A stretch of 64,000 nt of DNA. Source: Rheinheimera salexigens (GTDB lineage Bacteria > Pseudomonadota > Gammaproteobacteria > Enterobacterales > Alteromonadaceae). Location of the stretch: the NCBI RefSeq assembly GCF_001752395.1, contig NZ_MKEK01000001.1, positions 1,859,259-1,923,258 of the forward strand, in the 5' to 3' direction. The notes under the pieces are model-generated. The model saw nothing but the letters and a program-made list of their open reading frames with translations, did not search any database and was not told where the DNA came from. Made by a program: the position numbers and the translations under genes. Positions 12,211-20,888 of this stretch are shown here, in pieces. Positions within the stretch are counted from its first letter, which is position 1. Each line of letters starts with the position of its first letter.

Positions 12211-12943
12211 AACGGTATTTATTACTGCAACCGATACCGATGCCGGTAAAACCTATGTCAGTGTGATGTTGCTGCAAGGACTTAAGCAGTTAAATCAGCA
12301 AGTGATAGCGGTTAAGCCTATAGCCGCCGGCGGTCTTGAGGTAAGCGGTCATATGGCAAATGAGAATAGCGACGCCTTATTATTGCAACAACATTCTAGT
12401 AACGCGTTACCACACTCTTGGCATAACCCACTGTTTTTTCAGCAACCGGTAGCACCGCATTTAGCGGCAGCGCTAAGTCAGCAACCTATTAATGAAGCAG
12501 TGCTTAATCATAGCTTGCAACAGTGGCAACAACATCCTGCAGATGTTTGTGTCATAGAAGGCGCTGGTGGTTGGTTACTGCCACTAAATAATAAACGCTA
12601 TTTGGCTGACTGGGTGGCCGAACATAAACTAGCGGTGATTGTGGTGATAGGCGTAAAATTAGGCTGCTTAAATCACGCTATGTTAACCCTGCGTGAAATA
12701 GAGCGCAGTGGCTGCAAGATTGTTGGTTGGGTGGCCAATTGCGTAGATCCGCACATGTTATTGTTAGAACAAAACATTCAAGACTTGCAACAGAGGATTA
12801 GCCAGCCATGTTTAGCGGTATTGCCTTTTCAGCCTTGCACTCAGCTAAGTACTAAGGACTCTGACCCCACACATCCAACACATAATAGCGCCTATGCTGA
12901 ACAAGCCAAACAATTGGCTACAGCTGTTATGGCATTGCTTTAA
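12200..12943 (+). CDS. bioD: Dethiobiotin synthetase
   Basis: BioD closes the ureido ring of dethiobiotin from DAPA, CO2 and ATP. The chosen start (ATG 12200, MSCKTVFITATDTDAGKTY) puts the P-loop TDTDAGKT at residues 10-17, as in E. coli, and gives 247 residues. In-frame ATGs at 12164 and 12188 are possible alternatives, and none has a strong ribosome site. All overlap the end of bioC, so coupled translation is likely. The substrate-binding block VCVIEGAGGWLLP is present. A glutamine/histidine-rich middle and a short hydrophilic insertion (STKDSDPTHPTHNSA) before the C-terminus are lineage details. It ends the bioBFCD operon. Confidence 0.94.
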   Translation: MSCKTVFITATDTDAGKTYVSVMLLQGLKQLNQQVIAVKPIAAGGLEVSGHMANENSDALLLQQHSSNALPHSWHNPLFFQQPVAPHLAAALSQQPINEAVLNHSLQQWQQHPADVCVIEGAGGWLLPLNNKRYLADWVAEHKLAVIVVIGVKLGCLNHAMLTLREIERSGCKIVGWVANCVDPHMLLLEQNIQDLQQRISQPCLAVLPFQPCTQLSTKDSDPTHPTHNSAYAEQAKQLATAVMALL

Positions 12944-12982
12944 TCCAATTGCTTTACATCCTAAAGTGAAGCTAAGCATAAA

Positions 12983-13005
12983 CTGACACTTGTCAGCCAA
13001 GTGTC
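12983..13005. promoter_or_regulatory. Overlapping alternative hairpins between bioD and htpX
   Basis: CTGACA-CT-TGTCAG (12983-12996) and GACACTT-N7-AAGTGTC (12985-13005) share bases and cannot form together. This may be a weak bioD terminator or an operator. There is no U-tract. The rest of the 294-bp gap is AT-rich with nothing else I can support. Confidence 0.3.
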
Positions 13006-13237
13006 TTATCCATCCCAGTCATATAAGCGTTTAGCTCAGCATACTTATATTTATACATATACTTAGAATTATGCTTTTAGCTAAGCTATTACTGTTCATC
13101 TTCATCGCAAAGATTATTCAAAACGGCGGCTAAATACGCTTAATTACAATTGATTTGTTAACTAAACGCCAAAACAAATTGAAAATACGCCGCGCGCCCT
13201 CATATTAACTACAGTCAATTTTAAAAAGGTCATCAAC

Positions 13238-14104
13238 GTGAAAAGAATTGTTTTATTTTTAGCCACTAACTTGGCGGTAATCGCAGTGTTAAGCATCGTG
13301 CTTAACGTAGTGTTTAGTATGTTGGGTGTGGATCGCAGCAGTATTAGCGGTTTATTAGTGTTTGCTGCGGTGTTTGGTTTTGGTGGTTCGTTTATTTCGT
13401 TAGCTATTTCAAAATGGATGGCCAAGCGCTCAACCGGGGCAGTCGTAATAGAACAGCCGCGTAATGCCACTGAACAGTGGTTAATGGCAACGGTAGCTCG
13501 GCAAGCTAAAGCGGCTAATATTGGTATGCCAGAAGTGGCCGTATACGACTCACCTGAGATGAATGCGTTTGCCACTGGTATGAACCGCAATAATGCACTT
13601 GTTGCTGTCAGTACCGGCTTGTTGCGTAGTATGCGTCAAGAAGAAGTGGAAGCCGTATTAGCCCATGAAATATCTCACGTTGCAAATGGCGATATGGTGA
13701 CGTTAACCTTAATTCAAGGTGTGGTGAATACGTTTGTTATCTTCTTTGCCCGCTTAGTTGCCGGTATGTTGAACAACAGCGGTAATAATAATAACCAAGG
13801 CGGTGGTTTTGCTTATTATGCCACTGTATTCGCGTTAGAAATGGTGTTTGGCGTGTTAGCGAGTATTATTGTGATGTGGTTTTCTCGTCAACGTGAATAC
13901 CGTGCCGATGCCGGTGCCGCCAGAATTGAAGGCCCGCAGAAGATGATAGCTGCCTTAGAGCGTTTAAAAGGTAACTCTGAAAGTCATTTAGAAGGCAGTA
14001 TGATGGCGTTTGGTATTGCTAGTGGCACTAAGAAGTCAGAGCTGTTTTTAAGTCATCCACCATTAGAAAAACGTATAGCTGCGTTACGTGGAGGTGCATT
14101 TTAA
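13238..14104 (+). CDS. htpX: Membrane zinc metalloprotease HtpX
   Basis: HtpX is an M48 inner-membrane protease that works with FtsH in membrane-protein quality control. The 288-residue protein (E. coli 293) has two N-terminal membrane segments (about residues 4-24 and 36-57), then the zinc motif HEISH at residues 143-147 with the active-site face on the cytoplasmic side. Two more hydrophobic segments follow at about 158-178 and 190-214. The third zinc ligand lies in [14 protein letters not shown] glycine/asparagine-rich stretch ([12 protein letters not shown]) sits between segments three and four. The start is GTG at 13238 with AAAAGG upstream. The stop overlaps the next gene's ATG (TAATG). 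In enterics htpX responds to CpxR; I saw no clear CpxR box here. Confidence 0.96.
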   Translation: MKRIVLFLATNLAVIAVLSIVLNVVFSMLGVDRSSISGLLVFAAVFGFGGSFISLAISKWMAKRSTGAVVIEQPRNATEQWLMATVARQAKAANIGMPEVAVYDSPEMNAFATGMNRNNALVAVSTGLLRSMRQEEVEAVLAHEISHVANGDMVTLTLIQGVVNTFVIFFARLVAGMLNNSGNNNNQGGGFAYYATVFALEMVFGVLASIIVMWFSRQREYRADAGAARIEGPQKMIAALERLKGNSESHLEGSMMAFGIASGTKKSELFLSHPPLEKRIAALRGGAF

Positions 14105-15117
14105 TGTCGAATGAAGAGTCTAGTTTAACCAATGTTAAACTGTCAGTGCTTGAGTTGGCTCCGGTGCGTGATACCGGAGATACAGCCGAGGCCTTGCATA
14201 ATGCTTTGGCGTTAGCTCAGCATGTTGAGGCGTTAGGCTACTCACGTTTTTGGGTAGCAGAGCACCACAACATGGACGGTATTGCTAGCTCTGCTGTTGC
14301 CGTGCTGTTGGGGTATTTAGCAGCGGGCACGAAAAGTATTCGTTTAGGCTCGGGTGGTATTATGTTGCCCAATCATGCTCCGTTAGTGATAGCAGAGCAG
14401 TTTGGTACCCTTGAAACCTTGTACCCAGGCCGAATTGAGCTTGGGTTGGGCCGGGCACCAGGCTCAGATCAGTATACCGCACATGCATTAAGACGCGCTC
14501 GCTCTGGAAGTGCAGAGGACTTTCCGCAAGATGTAGCTGAATTACAGCACTATTTGCGGCCGGCCAAACCAGGACAACGCGTAGTAGCTACCCCTGGCAA
14601 TGGCACCAATGTACCGCTTTGGTTGCTGGGCTCTAGCTTATTTAGCGCCCAATTGGCGGCTGAGTTAGGCTTACCTTATGCCTTTGCCTCCCATTTTGCG
14701 CCGCGTTTTATGCAGCAAGCCATCACCTTATACCGAGATAACTTTAAGCCTTCAGCAGAACTTGCCAAGCCTTATGTCATGTTAGGCGTACCTTTGCTGG
14801 CAGCTGAGACTGACGAGCAGGCTGAATATTTAGCGACCACCGCTTATCAACGCATTTTAGCACTGGTGCGGGGCGACTCGTTAAAAATGAAACCACCGGT
14901 ACACAGCATGCAAGGATTATGGCTACCGCATGAGCAGCAAGCGGTTGAAAACTTCTTTGCTATGGCTGTAGTGGGTGGCCCAGACAAAGTTAAAGCAGGC
15001 TTACAGCGAATTGTTAATGAGACACAGGCCGATGAATTAATATTCACCTGTGATTTGTATAACGCTAGCGATAGGTTGAAAAGTTTTGAACTGGCAATGC
15101 AAGCCAAGCAAAGCTAG
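14104..15117 (+). CDS. yhbW: Luciferase-like flavin monooxygenase, YhbW-like
   Basis: This 337-residue protein belongs to the bacterial-luciferase-like (LLM) flavin monooxygenase family. It matches E. coli YhbW (335 residues) throughout: [20 protein letters not shown] at the start, [17 protein letters not shown] near residue 50, [21 protein letters not shown], and [10 protein letters not shown]. The family folds as a TIM barrel and uses reduced flavin supplied by a reductase; YhbW's substrate is not known. The ATG overlaps the htpX stop by one base, so the two are co-transcribed and probably translationally coupled. The pairing with htpX gives no obvious clue to function. Confidence 0.88.
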   Translation: MSNEESSLTNVKLSVLELAPVRDTGDTAEALHNALALAQHVEALGYSRFWVAEHHNMDGIASSAVAVLLGYLAAGTKSIRLGSGGIMLPNHAPLVIAEQFGTLETLYPGRIELGLGRAPGSDQYTAHALRRARSGSAEDFPQDVAELQHYLRPAKPGQRVVATPGNGTNVPLWLLGSSLFSAQLAAELGLPYAFASHFAPRFMQQAITLYRDNFKPSAELAKPYVMLGVPLLAAETDEQAEYLATTAYQRILALVRGDSLKMKPPVHSMQGLWLPHEQQAVENFFAMAVVGGPDKVKAGLQRIVNETQADELIFTCDLYNASDRLKSFELAMQAKQS

Positions 15118-15149
15118 ACAAGCAGAAATGCAAAGAAAATAAGAAAAAT

Positions 15150-15179
15150 GGCCACCGTTTAAGAGATTAAACGGTGGCC
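15150..15179. terminator. Bidirectional terminator between yhbW-like gene and yjdM
   Basis: A perfect 13-bp stem (GGCCACCGTTTAA / TTAAACGGTGGCC) encloses a 4-nt loop. The reverse strand has a run of five T residues after the stem. It lies between convergent genes. Confidence 0.75.
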
Positions 15180-15214
15180 GTATTATTTTCAAATGTGAGA
15201 ATTAAACTCTAGAT

Positions 15215-15553
15215 TTAAACTTTACGCACAAATTCCGATTTTAGGCTCATTTGGCCAAAACCATCAATTTTACAATCAATATCATGATCAGCTTCCACTA
15301 AACGAATGTTTTTCACTTTAGTGCCAATTTTAACCACTGCTGACGAACCTTTAACTTTTAAGTCTTTAATCACTGTGACGGTATCACCATCTTGTAATTC
15401 ATTACCTGCAGAATCACGAATAACTTTGGTATCACTTGAGGTGTCAGCAGCATCTGCAGACCATTCATGGCCACATTCTGGGCAAACTAATAAAACACCA
15501 TCTTCATAAGTAAACACAGATGCGCATTTAGGGCAGGCCGGTAAAGTACTCAT
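15215..15553 (-). CDS. yjdM: YjdM (PhnA) family zinc-ribbon protein
   Basis: The 112-residue protein matches E. coli YjdM, formerly PhnA, in length (111) and arrangement. An N-terminal zinc ribbon has CPKC and CPEC pairs at C7, C10, C24 and C27. An SH3-like C-terminal domain follows, with [19 protein letters not shown] and [13 protein letters not shown]. Despite the old name it is not phosphonoacetate hydrolase and its role is unknown. AGGA precedes the ATG. It stands alone, so there is no phosphonate-operon context. Confidence 0.93.
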   Translation of the reverse strand: MSTLPACPKCASVFTYEDGVLLVCPECGHEWSADAADTSSDTKVIRDSAGNELQDGDTVTVIKDLKVKGSSAVVKIGTKVKNIRLVEADHDIDCKIDGFGQMSLKSEFVRKV

Positions 15554-15655
15554 TACTATTTTCCTGATTAAAAATGTGAATATAAATAGCTATCTAAGCC
15601 AATAAAGTTGCCATTATACCCGATAGCGCTAGCTTATGCTGATTATTAGCGCTGA

Positions 15656-15683
15656 GTCTATTAGTACTTTGTCTATTAGTACT
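15656..15683 (+). repeat. Direct repeat GTCTATTAGTACT, two copies
   Basis: Two 13-base copies lie 15 bases apart (15656-15668 and 15671-15683) in the gap between yjdM and the aminotransferase gene. The role is unknown. Confidence 0.65.
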
Positions 15684-15805
15684 AGCCCATTAGTGCATTG
15701 AATAGTGGTTATACGTTTGTCTAGCTGTTAGTACCGGCATTTTTTGCTACATTAATGCCATATGTGCATTCATTATAGTTAATTACGCTATTTTTAGGAG
15801 TTTGT

Positions 15806-16945
15806 ATGATCAAAGCACCAAATATTGCCGCTTTTAATCCGCCACGAAGGATTTTAATGGGGCCGGGCCCATCGGATGTGCATCCACAAGTGTTAGCGGC
15901 GCAAGCAAAACCAACTATTGGCCATTTAGATCCGTTGTTTATTACCATGATGGATGAGTTAAAGCAGCTATTACAGTATGCGTTTCAAACCCGTAATGAA
16001 ATGACGTTAGCCGTATCGGCACCCGGCAGTGCGGGCATGGAAACTTGTTTTGTTAATTTACTGCAGCCTGGTGATAGCGTTATTGTCTGTCGTAATGGTG
16101 TGTTTGGCGAGCGCATGCGCCAAAACGTGGTGCGCTGTGGTGCAACAGCTATTACCGTTGATAACGCTTGGGGCGAACCTGTATCTCCCGCAGCTGTAGA
16201 GCAAGCGTTAAAAGATCACCCTGAAGTGAAGTTTGTGGCATTTGTTCATGCTGAAACCTCAACTGGCGCTTTGTCGGATGCGAAAACATTATGCGCCTTA
16301 GCTAAAAAATATAATTGTTTATCCATTGTTGATGCGGTGACCTCTTTAGGCGGCTCTGAGCTACGTGTTGATGACTGGGGTATTGATGCCATTTATGCGG
16401 GGAGTCAAAAATGTTTATCTTGCGTGCCGGGCTTATCACCCGTGTCTTTTTCACCGGCCGCAGTTGAAGTTATTAAAGCGCGAACTGTTCCGGTACAAAG
16501 CTGGTTTTTAGATCAAAGCTTAGTCATGGCTTATTGGAGCGGCGGTGCTAAGCGCAGTTATCATCATACGGCGCCAGTCAATGCCTTATATGCACTGCAT
16601 GAGTCGCTACGTTTATTAGCGGCAGAAGGCTTAGAGCAAGCATGGCAACGCCATAACGATATGCATCAGTTACTTAAAACAGGTCTTGAACCATTAGGTT
16701 TAAATTTTGTGGTTGCCCAAGAGTCACGTTTACCGCAATTAAATGCCGTGTTCATCCCAGAGGGTGTTGATGACGCTGCCGTGCGTAAACAACTGCTTGA
16801 AGACTATAATTTAGAAATTGGCGCAGGCTTAGGAGACTTAGCCGGCAAAGCATGGCGCATAGGTCTTATGGGTTATGCCGCTAAGCGCGAAAATGTCGCC
16901 TTATGCTTACAAGCACTACAAAATGTATTAGTTAAATCTGCCTAA
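15806..16945 (+). CDS. Class V PLP aminotransferase, alanine/serine-glyoxylate type
   Basis: This 379-residue protein belongs to the alanine-glyoxylate / serine-pyruvate aminotransferase family (class V, fold type I). It opens with NPPRRILMGPGPSDVHPQVL, the family start. It has SAPGSAGMETCFVNLLQPGD, VDAVTSLGGSELRVDDWGID for the PLP-binding aspartate, and the Schiff-base lysine in YAGSQKCLS (K202). The exact donor and acceptor (alanine, serine, glyoxylate or a related substrate) cannot be set from sequence alone, and no glyoxylate or purine-degradation genes are nearby. TAGGAG precedes the ATG. It is monocistronic by layout. Confidence 0.85.
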   Translation: MIKAPNIAAFNPPRRILMGPGPSDVHPQVLAAQAKPTIGHLDPLFITMMDELKQLLQYAFQTRNEMTLAVSAPGSAGMETCFVNLLQPGDSVIVCRNGVFGERMRQNVVRCGATAITVDNAWGEPVSPAAVEQALKDHPEVKFVAFVHAETSTGALSDAKTLCALAKKYNCLSIVDAVTSLGGSELRVDDWGIDAIYAGSQKCLSCVPGLSPVSFSPAAVEVIKARTVPVQSWFLDQSLVMAYWSGGAKRSYHHTAPVNALYALHESLRLLAAEGLEQAWQRHNDMHQLLKTGLEPLGLNFVVAQESRLPQLNAVFIPEGVDDAAVRKQLLEDYNLEIGAGLGDLAGKAWRIGLMGYAAKRENVALCLQALQNVLVKSA

Positions 16946-16957
16946 AATGACCTAACA

Positions 16958-17014
16958 CAGGTTAAGCCCAGGCTTTACCCTTGCAATCTATTGCTAAGAG
17001 GGGGGCTTAACCTG
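16958..17014 (+). repeat. Long-range inverted repeat downstream of the aminotransferase gene
   Basis: Perfect 12-bp arms, CAGGTTAAGCCC (16958-16969) and GGGCTTAACCTG (17003-17014), enclose 33 bases. It lies between the aminotransferase stop and the tricorn-like gene. It could be a terminator stem without a U-tract, or a 5' regulatory structure of the downstream gene. Confidence 0.5.
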
Positions 17015-17132
17015 CTGTTTACCAACTTGCCTCAGCTACTTATCGCTTTTAATTGGTGCCCCTTGCTGCTTCTGCTAACGTAGAGCGGGCTAAATAAGAA
17101 AACTATATAAGAAATAATAAAAAGAGGCATTT

Positions 17133-20100
17133 ATGAAATTGCGTTACTCGGTATTAAGCTCAGCTTTAGTTGCTTGCCTTATGGGCTCGGCCTACGCAGC
17201 GGATGGTTATTACCGCTCACCGACCTTACATAACCAACAAATAATTTTTACCGCTGAAGGCGACTTATGGCAAGCCAGCACTCATGCTGCCGACGCGCGT
17301 CGGGTAACCAGCCATTTGGCCGAAGAAAGCCAAGCTATTATTTCTGCCGACGGTAAACAAGTGGCATTTGTAGCCAATTATGAAGGTGCCGATGAAATTT
17401 ATATCATGCCTTTGGCTGGCGGTAGCGCTAAACGTTTAAGCTTTGAAAATAGCCGAGTGCGTATACAGCAGTGGCTAAGTGACGGCAGAATTTTATATAG
17501 CACTGACAGTGCCGTTGGGCCATCAAACTATTGGGTATTAAAAACCGTTGATCCTACAACTTTACAACGTGAAAGCATTCCATTAGCAGATGCATCAGGC
17601 GGTAGCATTGATGACAGTGGTAAACAGTTATTCTTTACCCGATTTGGTATTTCATTATCTGCCGACAACACTAAAGTGTATCGCGGTGGTGCCTTAGGTG
17701 AATTATGGCGCTGGCAGTTAGACTCAGATAAAGAAGCCGTATTATTAAGTAAACAGCATCAAGGTAATATTAGTCAGCCGATGTATTACCAACAGAGAGT
17801 TTATTTTGTTAGTGATGCTGATGGTAATAGCAATATTTGGTCAGTTGACAGCCAAGGTAATGACTTTAAGCAACATAGCTTTCATAAAGAATGGCGTATA
17901 GGCCGTGCTAGTTTGTCTAATGGCCAAATTGTTTATCAGTTAGGCGCCGATTTACACTTGCTCAATCTAAATGATAATAGCAGTCAGCCGGTTAACATTG
18001 CGCTGGCGTCTGATCGAGTACAGCAACGCGAGCGGTGGTTAGACAAACCCTTAAATTACTTAACCAGTGCCCATTATCAAAGCCAGCAAGCCGATAGCCA
18101 ATTAGCCGTTATTACGGCACGGGGTCAAATTGTTATCTCGGCAACCGGTAAGCGACGTTTAGTCCAAGTTGATACGCCAGAAGGTAGTCGCTCACGTGAA
18201 GCGGTGCTAAGCAAAGATGGCAATTGGGTTTATGCTATTAACGATAGTAGTGGTGAAAATGAAATATGGCGCTTTGCCGCCGATGGCAGTAAAAATCATA
18301 AACAACTAACCAAAGATGGCACTAGCCATCGTTGGCAATTAGCGTTATCGCCTGATGGTCGATATATTGCCCATGATGATAAAGCCGGCGATTTATGGTT
18401 GCTCGATGTTAATAGTGGTAAAAATAGCAAAGTCTATCAAGAGGGTATTGGTTTACGTGGCTACTCTGATTTAGTTTGGTCTGCAGATAGTCAGTTATTA
18501 GCGTTTACCCTAAATGCGGCTAATGGCGAACGGGCAAGGCTTGGCTTATATAACTTAGCCGATAAACAGGCTCAGCTGATTACTTCTGCAAAATATGATT
18601 CTTATTCACCGACCATAAGCCCAGACGGCTTATGGCTGTACTTTGTATCCAATCGTAAATTTACTGCCACACCCGGTAGCCCTTGGGGCGATCGCAATAT
18701 GGGGCCGATGTTTGATCAACGCAGTGAAATATTTGCCGTCAGCTTAAAGCAACAAGCCTGTTTTGGCTTTAGACCCGAGCAGGAGTTAGATAGCTGTAAT
18801 GATAAAGCCGCATTAGACAGTCGCAATGGTAAAAAAGGTAACTTAGTGGACTGGCAAGGTGTGCAACAACGTTTATGGCAAGTGCCAGTGGCGGCTAGTA
18901 ATTATTATAAGTTAGCCCTTAACGATAAACGTTTATACATGTTAGATCGTGCTACAGGTGCTAATAGTAAACGACAGTTAAAACAAGTTGAGTTAAGTCG
19001 TACTGAAGCCAAAGTAACTACCTTTGCTAGTGATGTAGCTGATTACCAACTGGCAGCCGATGGCAAAACGTTATTTGTACGTCAGCCAACTAAAGACGGC
19101 AAAGCCGAGATGTTAGTAGTAGCGGCGACGGACAAGTTGCCAAAAGAATTAAAGCATAATCGGTTAAATATTAATAATTGGCAATTAGCGCTGTCACCTA
19201 CTGAAGAGTGGCAGCAAATGTTTGCTGATGCTTGGCGGATGCATCGTGATTTCTTATTTGATAAAGGCATGCGCGGACTGGATTGGCAGGCCAGTAAAGA
19301 AAAGTATCAACCGTTGCTGGCGCGAGTTACAGACCGTTATGAATTAGATGATGTGTTTGCGCAAATGATGGGCGAGTTAAATGCCCTACATTCCCAAGTG
19401 CGTGGTGGCGAGTATCGTCAAACTGATACCCAACCTAAAGTCGCTAGTTTAGGCGCCCGTTTTGTGGCGCAAAAATCTGGGCTTAAAGTAGAACAAATTT
19501 ATCGTTCTGATCCGGAAGTGTTAGCCATGCTATCGCCATTAGCTAAACCGGGGGTTGATATTAGCGAAGGCGATATTATAACCGCCGTAAATGGCACGCC
19601 AGTTAATACCGAAGCTGACTTAATTCAACAGTTGCGTAATCAAGCCGGTAAACAAGTATTACTGAATGTGCAGCGTGGTAAAAAGCAATGGCAAACGGTG
19701 GTTGTTCCCGCAGGTCAAGATAGCCGGTTACGTTATCAAGATTGGGTGTGGCATAACCAACAAAAAGTAACAGAGCAAAGTAATAATGAGTTTGGTTATT
19801 TACATTTGTATGCAATGGGCAGCGGCGACGTATCGAATTTTGCTCGTGAATTTTATGCTAATTATGATAAAAAAGGCTTAATCATCGACGTTAGACGTAA
19901 TCGCGGCGGTAACATTGATAGCTGGATTATTGAAAAACTATTACGTAAAGCATGGGCTTTTTGGCAACCTACGCAGGGAGCGGCTTATACCAACATGCAA
20001 CAAACTTTTCGTGGTCATTTAGTGGTGCTTACAGATCAACTAACCTACTCAGATGGCGAAACCTTTGCAGCGGGTGTCAAAAGCTTAGGCTTAGCTCCAT

Positions 20101-20408
20101 TAGTGGGTAAGCGAACCGCAGGGGCGGGCGTCTGGTTATCTGGCCGCAATCGTTTAAGTGATAATGGTATGGCGAGGGTGGCTGAAACCGCGCAGTATGC
20201 AATGGATGGTAGTTGGATCATTGAAGGCTATGGTGTTAGCCCTGACGTAGAAGTAGACAACTTACCTTATGCTACCTTTAACGGTGAAGATGCGCAGTTG
20301 CAACATGCGCTAGACTATTTAAATAAGCAGCTATTTCAACAACCCATAACCCCGCTTAAAGCAACGCTGCCAACAAGCGGTATTGCTGTGGATGTTAAAG
20401 CTTTATAA
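17133..20408 (+). CDS. Secreted tricorn-like S41 peptidase
   Basis: This 1091-residue protein resembles the tricorn-protease homologues of Gram-negative bacteria. It starts with a signal peptide (MKLRYSVLSSALVACLMGSAYA). The first 650 or so residues are beta-propeller repeats with WD40/TolB-like motifs such as LSPDGRYIAHDDKAGDLWLLDV and ISPDGLWLYFVSN. A helical C1-type domain follows, then a PDZ domain (about 775-855, DISEGDIITAVNGTPVN) and an S41 core. The catalytic histidine is likely H753 in GELNALHSQV, and the nucleophile S973 in LTYSDGETFAAG. The family is known for large oligomeric proteases that degrade peptides; here the signal peptide places it in the periplasm or outside. GAGG precedes the ATG, and a terminator follows. 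Confidence 0.9.
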   Translation: MKLRYSVLSSALVACLMGSAYAADGYYRSPTLHNQQIIFTAEGDLWQASTHAADARRVTSHLAEESQAIISADGKQVAFVANYEGADEIYIMPLAGGSAKRLSFENSRVRIQQWLSDGRILYSTDSAVGPSNYWVLKTVDPTTLQRESIPLADASGGSIDDSGKQLFFTRFGISLSADNTKVYRGGALGELWRWQLDSDKEAVLLSKQHQGNISQPMYYQQRVYFVSDADGNSNIWSVDSQGNDFKQHSFHKEWRIGRASLSNGQIVYQLGADLHLLNLNDNSSQPVNIALASDRVQQRERWLDKPLNYLTSAHYQSQQADSQLAVITARGQIVISATGKRRLVQVDTPEGSRSREAVLSKDGNWVYAINDSSGENEIWRFAADGSKNHKQLTKDGTSHRWQLALSPDGRYIAHDDKAGDLWLLDVNSGKNSKVYQEGIGLRGYSDLVWSADSQLLAFTLNAANGERARLGLYNLADKQAQLITSAKYDSYSPTISPDGLWLYFVSNRKFTATPGSPWGDRNMGPMFDQRSEIFAVSLKQQACFGFRPEQELDSCNDKAALDSRNGKKGNLVDWQGVQQRLWQVPVAASNYYKLALNDKRLYMLDRATGANSKRQLKQVELSRTEAKVTTFASDVADYQLAADGKTLFVRQPTKDGKAEMLVVAATDKLPKELKHNRLNINNWQLALSPTEEWQQMFADAWRMHRDFLFDKGMRGLDWQASKEKYQPLLARVTDRYELDDVFAQMMGELNALHSQVRGGEYRQTDTQPKVASLGARFVAQKSGLKVEQIYRSDPEVLAMLSPLAKPGVDISEGDIITAVNGTPVNTEADLIQQLRNQAGKQVLLNVQRGKKQWQTVVVPAGQDSRLRYQDWVWHNQQKVTEQSNNEFGYLHLYAMGSGDVSNFAREFYANYDKKGLIIDVRRNRGGNIDSWIIEKLLRKAWAFWQPTQGAAYTNMQQTFRGHLVVLTDQLTYSDGETFAAGVKSLGLAPLVGKRTAGAGVWLSGRNRLSDNGMARVAETAQYAMDGSWIIEGYGVSPDVEVDNLPYATFNGEDAQLQHALDYLNKQLFQQPITPLKATLPTSGIAVDVKAL

Positions 20409-20475
20409 TATTTATTTTTACTATAAAGTTATATTTATACAGCCATTTATGCTCGTTTAAGCGTTAAATTGGATA

Positions 20476-20507
20476 AAAAGCCCAGTCTTATGACTGGGCT
20501 TTTGTTT
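20476..20507 (+). terminator. Rho-independent terminator after the tricorn-like gene
   Basis: A 12-bp stem (AAAAGCCCAGTC / GACTGGGCTTTT) with a TTAT loop is followed by a T-rich tail. Confidence 0.88.
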
Positions 20508-20639
20508 ATGATTTATATAGAGTTACTTCTTTGTTTAACAGTGTGTTAATGAGTTTATTTAGCAATAAGTCATACTAAAGCTTTTCTTTATGTTTAATGC
20601 GGTCTATGGTGAGTAGTCACACTAAACGGGGATGTCATT

Positions 20640-20888
20640 ATGTCAATAACACCTGATTTAACTGCAGAAGTTCGTATTTTAGCCCGCTATAATCTTGATA
20701 GCACAATGGAAGGTTTAAAAGTGCATCAAAATGCTGATGCACAAACTAAACAGGCCATACAACGCTTGTTCGAAAAAGGCTTAGTTAATCAACCTGATGG
20801 TGGTTATTTAACCGAGTTAGGTATGAGTTGTGCCGAACATATTCAATCCGCACTACGCATTTTGGACCATTCTAAAGAAACGGCGTAA
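20640..20888 (+). CDS. Small TIGR02647-type protein (possible winged-helix fold)
   Basis: The 82-residue protein looks like the TIGR02647 family of gammaproteobacteria: short, with a start such as MSITPDLTAEVRILARYNLD, a middle of GLKVHQNADAQTKQAIQRL and the segment KGLVNQPDGGYLTELGMSCAEH. The last part resembles the recognition-helix-plus-wing end of small DNA-binding proteins, but function is unknown. The ATG at 20640 follows a G-rich ribosome site. Its last 36 bases overlap the 3' end of the convergent transglutaminase gene on the other strand, so the two mRNAs are complementary at their tails. Confidence 0.75.
   Translation: MSITPDLTAEVRILARYNLDSTMEGLKVHQNADAQTKQAIQRLFEKGLVNQPDGGYLTELGMSCAEHIQSALRILDHSKETA

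Noticed and set aside
13162..13590. 142-codon open frame antisense to htpX
   Set aside because: It is a shadow frame over the htpX 5' half, with no ribosome site and no recognisable protein.
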